Source of the DNA: Odiellus spinosus
Lineage: Eukaryota > Arthropoda > Arachnida > Opiliones > Phalangiidae
Assembly: GCA_963920705.1 (NCBI GenBank)
Contig: OY987238.1
Span: forward strand, 682,001 to 746,000
DNA: 64,000 nucleotides
Direction of reading: 5' to 3'
Position 1 is the first letter of the stretch; every line of letters starts with the position of its first letter. This document shows positions 57,342-64,000 of this stretch, piece after piece. The notes beneath the pieces were generated by a model, which had not been told where the DNA came from, ran no database searches, and was given only the letters and a program-made list of their open reading frames with translations. The translations under genes were made by a program, and so were the position numbers.

Positions 57342-60300
57342 CACATATTTCCCAAGTATAGATTCACATATTTCCCAAGTATAGATTCACAAATTTCCGA
57401 AGCATAGATTCACATATTTCCCAAGTATAGATTCACAAATTTCCGAAGCATAGATTCACAAATTTTCCAAGTATAGATTCACAAATTTTCCAAGTATAGA
57501 TTCACAAATTTCCCAAATATAGATTCACAAATTTCCCAAGTATAGATTCCAAAATTTTCCAAGTATAGATTCACAAATTATCCAAGTATAGATTCACAAA
57601 TTATCCAAGTATAGATTCACAAATTTTCAAAGTATAGATTCACAAATTTTCCAAGTATAGATTCACAAATTTCCCAAGTATAGATTCACAAATTTCCCAA
57701 GTATAGATTCACAAATTTTCCCAGTATAGATTCACAAATTTTTCAAGTATAGATTCACAAATTTTCCAAGTATAGATTCACAAATTTCCCAAGTATAGAT
57801 TCACAAATTTCCCAAGTATAGATCCACCAATTTCCCAAGTATAGATTCACCAATTTCCCAAGTATAGATTCACAAATTTCCAAAGTATAGATTCACAAAT
57901 TTCCGAAGTATAGATTCACAAATTTTCCAAGTATAGATTCACAAATTTTCCAAGTATAGATTCACAAATTTCCCAAGCATAGATTCACAAATTTTCCAAG
58001 TATAGATTCACAAATTTCCCAAGTAGAGATTCACAAATTTTCCAAGTATAGATTCACAAATTTCCCAAGTATAGATTCACAAATTTGCAAAGTATAGATC
58101 CACCAATTTCCCAAGTATAGATCCACCAATTTCCCAAGTATAGATTCACAAATTTTCCAAGTATAGATTCACAAATTTTCCAAGTATAGATTCACAAATT
58201 TCCCAAATATAGATTCACAAATTTTCCAAGTATAGATTCACAAATTTCCCAAGTATAGATCCACCAATTTCCCAAGTATAGATTCACCAATTTCCCAAGT
58301 ATAGATTCACAAATTTCCCAAGTATAGATTCACAAATTTCCGAAGTATAGATTCACAAATTTCCCAAGTAGAGATTCACAAATTTTCCAAGTATAGATTC
58401 ACAAATTTCCCAAGTATAGATTCACAAATTTGCAAAGTATAGATCCACCAATTTCCCAAGTATAGATCCACCAATTTCCCAAGTATAGATTCACAAATTT
58501 TCCAAGTATAGATCCACCAATTTCCCAAGTATAGATTCACAAATTTTCCAAGTATAGATTCACAAATTTTCCAAGTATAGATTCACAAATTTCCCAAATA
58601 TAGATTCACAAATTTTCCAAGTATAGATTCACAAATTTCCCAAGTATAGATTCACAAATTTCCGAAGTATAGATTAACAAATTTCCCAAGTATAGATCCA
58701 CAAATTTCCCAAGTATAGATTGACAAATTTCCCAAGTATAGATTCACAAATTTCCGAAGTATAGATTCACAAATTTCCCAAGTATAGATCCACAAATTTC
58801 CCAAGTATAGATTGACAAATTTCCCAAATATAGATTCACAAATTTCCCAAGTATAGATTCCAAAATTTTCCAAGTATAGATTCACAAATTATCCAAGTAT
58901 AGATTCACAAATTATCCAAGTATAGATTCACAAATTTTCAAAGTATAGATTCACAAATTTTCCAAGTATAGATTCACAAATTTCCCAAGTATAGATTCAC
59001 AAATTTCCCAAGTATAGATTCACAAATTTTCCCAGTATAGATTCACAAATTTTTCAAGTATAGATTCACAAATTTTCCAAGTATAGATTCACAAATTTAC
59101 CAAGTATAGATTCACAAATTTCCCAAGTATAGATCCACCAATTTCCCAAGTACAGATTCACCAATTTCCCAAGTATAGATTCACAAATTTCCAAAGTATA
59201 GATTCACAAATTTCCGAAGTATAGATTCACAAATTTTCCAAGTATAGATTCACAAATTTTCCAAGTATAGATTCACAAATTTCCCAAGCATAGATTCACA
59301 AATTTTCCAAGTATAGATCCACCAATTTCCCAAGTATAGATTCACAAATTTTCCAAGTATAGATTCACAAATTTTCCAAGTATAGATTCACAAATTTCCC
59401 AAATATAGATTCACAAATTTTCCAAGTATAGATTCACAAATTTCCCAAGTATAGATTCACAAATTTCCGAAGTATAGATTAACAAATTTCCCAAGTATAG
59501 ATCCACAAATTTCCCAAGTATAGATTGACAAATTTCCCAAGTATAGATTCACAAATTTCCGAAGTATAGATTCACAAATTTCCCAAGTATAGATCCACAA
59601 ATTTCCCAAGTATAGATTGACAAATTTCCCAAATATAGATTCACAAATTTCCCAAGTATAGATTCCAAAATTTTCCAAGTATAGATTCACAAATTATCCA
59701 AGTATAGATTCACAAATTATCCAAGTATAGATTCACAAATTTTCAAAGTATAGATTCACAAATTTTCCAAGTATAGATTCACAAATTTCCCAAGTATAGA
59801 TTCACAAATTTCCCAAGTATAGATTCACAAATTTTCCCAGTATAGATTCACAAATTTTTCAAGTATAGATTCACAAATTTTCCAAGTATAGATTCACAAA
59901 TTTCCCAAGTATAGATTCACAAATTTCCCAAGTATAGATCCACCAATTTCCCAAGTATAGATTCACCAATTTCCCAAGTATAGATTCACAAATTTCCAAA
60001 GTATAGATTCACAAATTTCCGAAGTATAGATTCACAAATTTTCCAAGTATAGATTCACAAATTTTCCAAGTATAGATTCACAAATTTCCCAAGCATAGAT
60101 TCACAAATTTTCCAAGTATAGATTCACAAATTTCCCAAGTAGAGATTCACAAATTTTCCAAGTATAGATTCACAAATTTCCCAAGTATAGATTCACAAAT
60201 TTGCAAAGTATAGATCCACCAATTTCCCAAGTATAGATCCACCAATTTCCCAAGTATAGATTCACAAATTTTCCAAGTATAGATTCACAAATTTTCCAAG

Positions 60301-60930
60301 TATAGATTCACAAATTTCCCAAATATAGATTCACAAATTTTCCAAGTATAGATTCACAAATTTCCCAAGTATAGATCCACCAATTTCCCAAGTATAGATT
60401 CACCAATTTCCCAAGTATAGATTCACAAATTTCCCAAGTATAGATTCACAAATTTCCGAAGTATAGATTCACAAATTTCCCAAGTAGAGATTCACAAATT
60501 TTCCAAGTATAGATTCACAAATTTCCCAAGTATAGATTCACAAATTTGCAAAGTATAGATCCACCAATTTCCCAAGTATAGATCCACCAATTTCCCAAGT
60601 ATAGATTCACAAATTTTCCAAGTATAGATCCACCAATTTCCCAAGTATAGATTCACAAATTTTCCAAGTATAGATTCACAAATTTTCCAAGTATAGATTC
60701 ACAAATTTCCCAAATATAGATTCACAAATTTTCCAAGTATAGATTCACAAATTTCCCAAGTATAGATTCACAAATTTCCGAAGTATAGATTAACAAATTT
60801 CCCAAGTATAGATCCACAAATTTCCCAAGTATAGATTGACAAATTTCCCAAGTATAGATTCACAAATTTCCGAAGTATAGATTCACAAATTTCCCAAGTA
60901 TAGATCCACAAATTTCCCAAGTATAGATTG
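57342..60930 (+). repeat. Satellite domain with 2,116-bp and 805-bp HORs
   Basis: No gene. The stretch from about 57.5 to 58.8 kb recurs at 59.6-60.9 kb with an offset of 2,116 bp, exactly 92 monomers (TTTTCCCAG at 57,720 and 59,836; GATTAAC near 58,672 and 60,788). Nested in this is an 805-bp tandem pair. Order within the unit is TTTTCCCAG, TTTTTCAAG, GATCCACC, GATTCACC, TTTCCAAAG, TTCCGAAG, AAGCATA, AAGTAGAG, TTTGCAAAG and two GATCCACC. Confidence 0.88.
58495..60120 (+). repeat. 805-bp tandem HOR, two adjacent copies
   Basis: About 58,495-59,315 and 59,300-60,120 match at 805 bp, exactly 35 monomers. The match covers GATCCACC, GATTAAC, GATCCAC and GATTGAC monomers through TTTTCCCAG (59,031 and 59,836) to AAGCATA. 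Only two substitutions are evident, TTTACC near 59,099 and AAGTACAG near 59,152 in the first copy, so the duplication looks recent. The same 77-codon antisense frame is present in both. Confidence 0.88.
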
Positions 60931-63900
60931 ACAAATTTCACAAGTATAGATTCACAAATTTTCCAAGTATAGATTCACAAATTTCCCAAGTATAGATCCA
61001 CCAATTATCCAAGTATAGATTCACAAATTTTCAAAGTATAGATTCACAAATTTTCCAAGTATAGATTCACAAATTTCCCAAGTATAGATTCACAAATTTC
61101 CCAAGTATAGATTCACAAATTTTCCAAGTATAGATTCACAAATTTTCCAAGTATAGATTCACAAATTTTCCAAGTATAGATTCACAAATTTCCCAAGTAT
61201 AGATTCACAAATTTCCCAAGTATAGATCCACCAATTTCCCAAGTATAGATTCACATATTTCCCAAGTATAGATTGACAAATTTCCCAAGTATAGATTCAC
61301 AAATTTCCGAAGTATAGATTCACAAATTTTCCAAGTATAGATTCACAAATTTTCCAAGTATAGATTCACAAATTTCCCAAGCATAGATTCACAAATTTTC
61401 CAAGTATAGGTTCACAAATTTTCCAAGTATAGATTCACAAATTTCCCAAGCATAGATTCATAAATTTCCCAAGTAGAGATTCACAAATTTCCCAAGCATA
61501 GATTCATAAATTTCCCAAGTAGAGATTCACAAATTTTCCAAGTATAGATTCACAAATTTCCCAAGTATAGATTCACAAATTTGCAAAGTATAGATCCACC
61601 AATTTCCCAAGTATAGATCCACCAATTTCCCAAGTATAGATTCACAAATTTTCCAAGTATAGATTCACAAATTTTCCAAGTATAGATTCACAAATTTTCC
61701 AAGTATAGATTCACAAATTTCCCAAGCATAGATTCACAAATTTTCCAAGTATAGATTCACAAATTTCCCAAGTAGAGATTCACAAATTTTTCAAGTATAG
61801 ATTCACAAATTTCCCAAGTATAGATTCACAAATTTGCAAAGTTTAGATCCACCAATTTCCCAAGTATAGATCCACCAATTTCCCAAGTATAGATTCACAA
61901 ATTTTCCAAGTATAGATTCACAAATTTTCCAAGTATAGATTCACAAATTTCCCAAATATAGATTCACAAATTTTCCAAGTATAGATTCACAAATTTCCCA
62001 AGTATAGATTCACAAATTTCCGAAGTATAGATTCACAAATTTCCCAAGTATAGATCCACAAATTTCCCAAGTATAGATTGACAAATTTCACATGTATAGA
62101 TTCACAAATTTTCCAAGTAAAGATTCACAAATTTCCCAAGTATAGATCCACCAATTATCCAAGTATAGATTCACAAATTTTCAAAGTATAGATTCACAAA
62201 TTTTCCAAGTATAGATTCACAAATTTCCCAAGTATAGATTCACAAATTTCCCAAGTATAGATTCACAAATTTTCCAAGTATAGATTCACAAATTTTCCAA
62301 GTATAGATTCACAAATTTTCCAAGTATAGATTCACAAATTTCCCAAGTATAGATTCACAAATTTCCCAAGTATAGATCCACCAATTTCCCAAGTATAGAT
62401 TCACATATTTCCCAAGTATAGATTCACAAATTTCCCAAGTATAGATTCACAAATTTCCGAAGTATAGATTCACAAATTTTCCAAGTATGGATTCACAAAT
62501 TTTCCAAGTATAGATTCACAAATTTCCCAAGCATAGATTCACAAATTTTCCAAGTATAGGTTCACAAATTTTCCAAGTATAGATTCACAAATTTCCCAAG
62601 CATAGATTCATAAATTTCCCAAGTAGAGATTCACAAATTTCCCAAGCATAGATTCATAAATTTCCCAAGTAGAGATTCACAAATTTTCCAAGTATAGATT
62701 CACAAATTTCCCAAGTATAGATTCACAAATTTGCAAAGTATAGATCCACCAATTTCCCAAGTATAGATTCACAAATTTTCCAAGTATAGATTCACAAATT
62801 TTCCAAGTATAGATTCACAAATTTTCCAAGTATAGATTCACAAATTTCCCAAGCATAGATTCACAAATTTTCCAAGTATAGATTCACAAATTTCCCAAGT
62901 AGAGATTCACAAATTTTTCAAGTATAGATTCACAAATTTCCCAAGTATAGATTCACAAATTTGCAAAGTATAGATCCACCAATTTCCCAAGTATAGATCC
63001 ACCAATTTCCCAAGTATAGATTCACAAATTTTCCAAGTATAGATTCACAAATTTTCCAAGTATAGATTCACAAATTTCCCAAATTTAGATTCACAAATTT
63101 TCCAAGTATAGATTCACAAATTTCCCAAGTATAGATTCACAAATTTCCGAAGTATAGATTCACAAATTTCCCAAGTATAGATCCACAAATTTCCCAAGTA
63201 TAGATTGACAAATTTCACATGTATAGATTCACAAATTTTCCAAGTATAGATTCACAAATTTCCCAAGTATAGATCCACCAATTATCCAAGTATAGATTCA
63301 CAAATTTTCAAAGTATAGATTCACAAATTTTCCAAGTATAGATTCACAAATTTCCCAAGTATAGATTCACAAATTTCCCAAGTATAGATTCACAAATTTT
63401 CCAAGTATAGATTCACAAACTTTCCAAGTATAGATTCACAAATTTTCCAAGTATAGATTCACAAATTTCCCAAGTATAGATTCACAAATTTCCCAAGTAT
63501 AGATCCACCAATTTCCCAAGTATAGATTCACATATTTCCCAAGTATAGATTCACAAATTTCCCAAGTATAGATTCACAAATTTCCGAAGTATAGATTCAC
63601 AAATTTTCCAAGCATAGATTCACAAATTTTCCAAGTATAGATTCACAAATTTCCCAAGCATAGATTCACAAATTTTCCAAGTATAGGTTCACAAATTTTC
63701 CAAGTATAGATTCACAAATTTCCCAAGCATAGATTCATAAATTTCACAAGTAGAGATTCACAAATTTCCCAAGCATAGATTCATAAATTTCCCAAGTAGA
63801 GATTCACAAATTTTCCAAGTATAGATTCACAAATTTCCCAAGTATAGATTCACAAATTTGCAAAGTATAGATCCACATATTTCCCAAGTATAGATTCACA

Positions 63901-64000
63901 AATTTTCCAAGTATAGATTCACAAATTTTCCAAGTATAGATTCACAAATTTTCCAAGTATAGATTCACAAATTTCCCAAGCATAGATTCACAAATTTTCC
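60931..64000 (+). repeat. 1,127-1,150-bp HOR, nearly three copies, running off the end
   Basis: Markers TTTCACAAG or TTTCACATG near 60,938, 62,088 and 63,215, and GATTCATAAATTT near 61,456, 62,606 and 63,733, give offsets of 1,150 (50 monomers) then 1,127 bp (49 monomers). Each unit runs GATTGAC, GATCCACCAATTATCC, TTTTCAAAG, GATCCACC, CACATATTT, TTCCGAAG, AAGCATA, AAGTATAGGTTC, a doubled GATTCATAAATTT plus AAGTAGAG pair, TTTGCAAAG and GATCCACC. The third copy is cut by the window end. Confidence 0.88.

Larger units (their letters stand above)
1..64000. repeat. 23-bp A+T-rich satellite array filling the window
   Basis: Successive TATAGATTCA blocks fall exactly 23 bp apart (for example 361, 384 and 407), and this spacing holds from the first to the last base apart from three short inserts. 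The commonest monomer reads GATTCAC, AAATTT, CCC, AAGTATA in that order. All copies run in the same direction and I saw no inverted monomer. By length there are about 2,770 copies. The array continues past both window edges, so its true size is unknown. Satellites of this form normally lie in heterochromatin and are maintained by unequal exchange and gene conversion. Neither chromosome position nor species can be read from the sequence. I do not recognise the family. Confidence 0.98.

Noticed and set aside
1..64000. CRISPR array
   Set aside because: Units are directly adjacent with no unique spacers, the monomer is too short and variable, and there are no cas genes.
1..64000. Telomeric repeat
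   Set aside because: The unit is 23 bp and not G-rich, and I see no TTAGGG-like or similar short telomere runs.
1..64000. CENP-B box or other known centromere protein site
   Set aside because: No match to the TTCG-A-CGGG pattern is visible; the TTCCGAAG variant does not fit it. A centromere role cannot be shown from sequence alone.
1..64000. Heat-shock element formed by TTCCGAA
   Set aside because: The element needs TTC and GAA two bases apart in alternating 5-bp modules. Here only one base separates them and there is no module series.
1..64000. A previously undescribed protein or RNA system
   Set aside because: Apart from three copies of a 65-70 bp insert, every base belongs to the 23-bp repeat. 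I found no coding sequence, structured RNA or hairpin that would support one.

Overview
The whole 64 kb window is satellite DNA. I find no protein gene, RNA gene, CRISPR array or intact transposon. The sequence is a head-to-tail array of a 23-bp monomer, all in one orientation, roughly 2,770 copies by length. On the + strand the commonest monomer starts GATTCAC, has a central AAATTT, then CCC, and ends AAGTATA. It is about 70% A+T, has five C but only two G on the + strand, and has no CpG. Copies usually differ from it by one to three bases. The array runs off both ends of the window. Long, single-orientation, phase-kept arrays of a short A+T-rich monomer with higher-order structure are typical of eukaryotic heterochromatin (pericentromere, centromere or a subtelomeric block). 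The species cannot be told from the sequence, and I do not recognise the monomer as a named satellite family.

The array is built at several scales. (1) A limited set of monomer variants recurs: TTTCCC, TTTTCC, GATCCACC, GATTGAC, TTCCGAAG, TTATCC, TTTTCAAAG, TTTGCAAAG, CACATATTT, and the ends AAGTAGA, AAGCATA and AAATATA. A few length variants of 21, 22 or 24 bp also occur. (2) Variants follow one another in a fixed order, giving higher-order repeats (HORs) that recur at distances equal to whole numbers of monomers, corrected by the known length variants: 458, 529, 596, 803-1,102, 1,008, 1,127-1,150, 1,195, 1,842-2,072, 1,860, 805 and 2,116 bp. (3) The largest unit is a near-copy of 28.3-34.2 kb at 35.0-40.7 kb, offset 6,435-6,688 bp.

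Layout: 1-18.3 kb is a left domain marked by AAATGTCCCAAGCATAG monomers. About 19-24 kb is a transition domain with 1.9-2.2 kb repeats. About 24-28 kb is a domain rich in TTATCC and TTCCGAAGTAGAG variants. About 28-41 kb holds the large duplication. About 41-53 kb holds 0.5-3 kb nested repeats. About 53.4-57.4 kb contains the only non-satellite DNA, three copies of one 65-70 bp insert that starts with a short TCAAT microsatellite. About 57-64 kb holds regular 0.8, 1.1 and 2.1 kb HORs.

No genes work together here. The short open frames, the longest 77 codons, are a by-product of 23-bp periodicity: 23 is not a multiple of 3, so any frame reads a 23-residue peptide repeat, and it stays open only where the monomer carrying the in-frame stop is a variant. 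The interest lies in array evolution: in-register duplication, local homogenisation, a single foreign insert carried along by amplification, and CpG confined almost entirely to one variant class. Region and HOR boundaries were found by eye from diagnostic variants, so most are approximate to within a few monomers.
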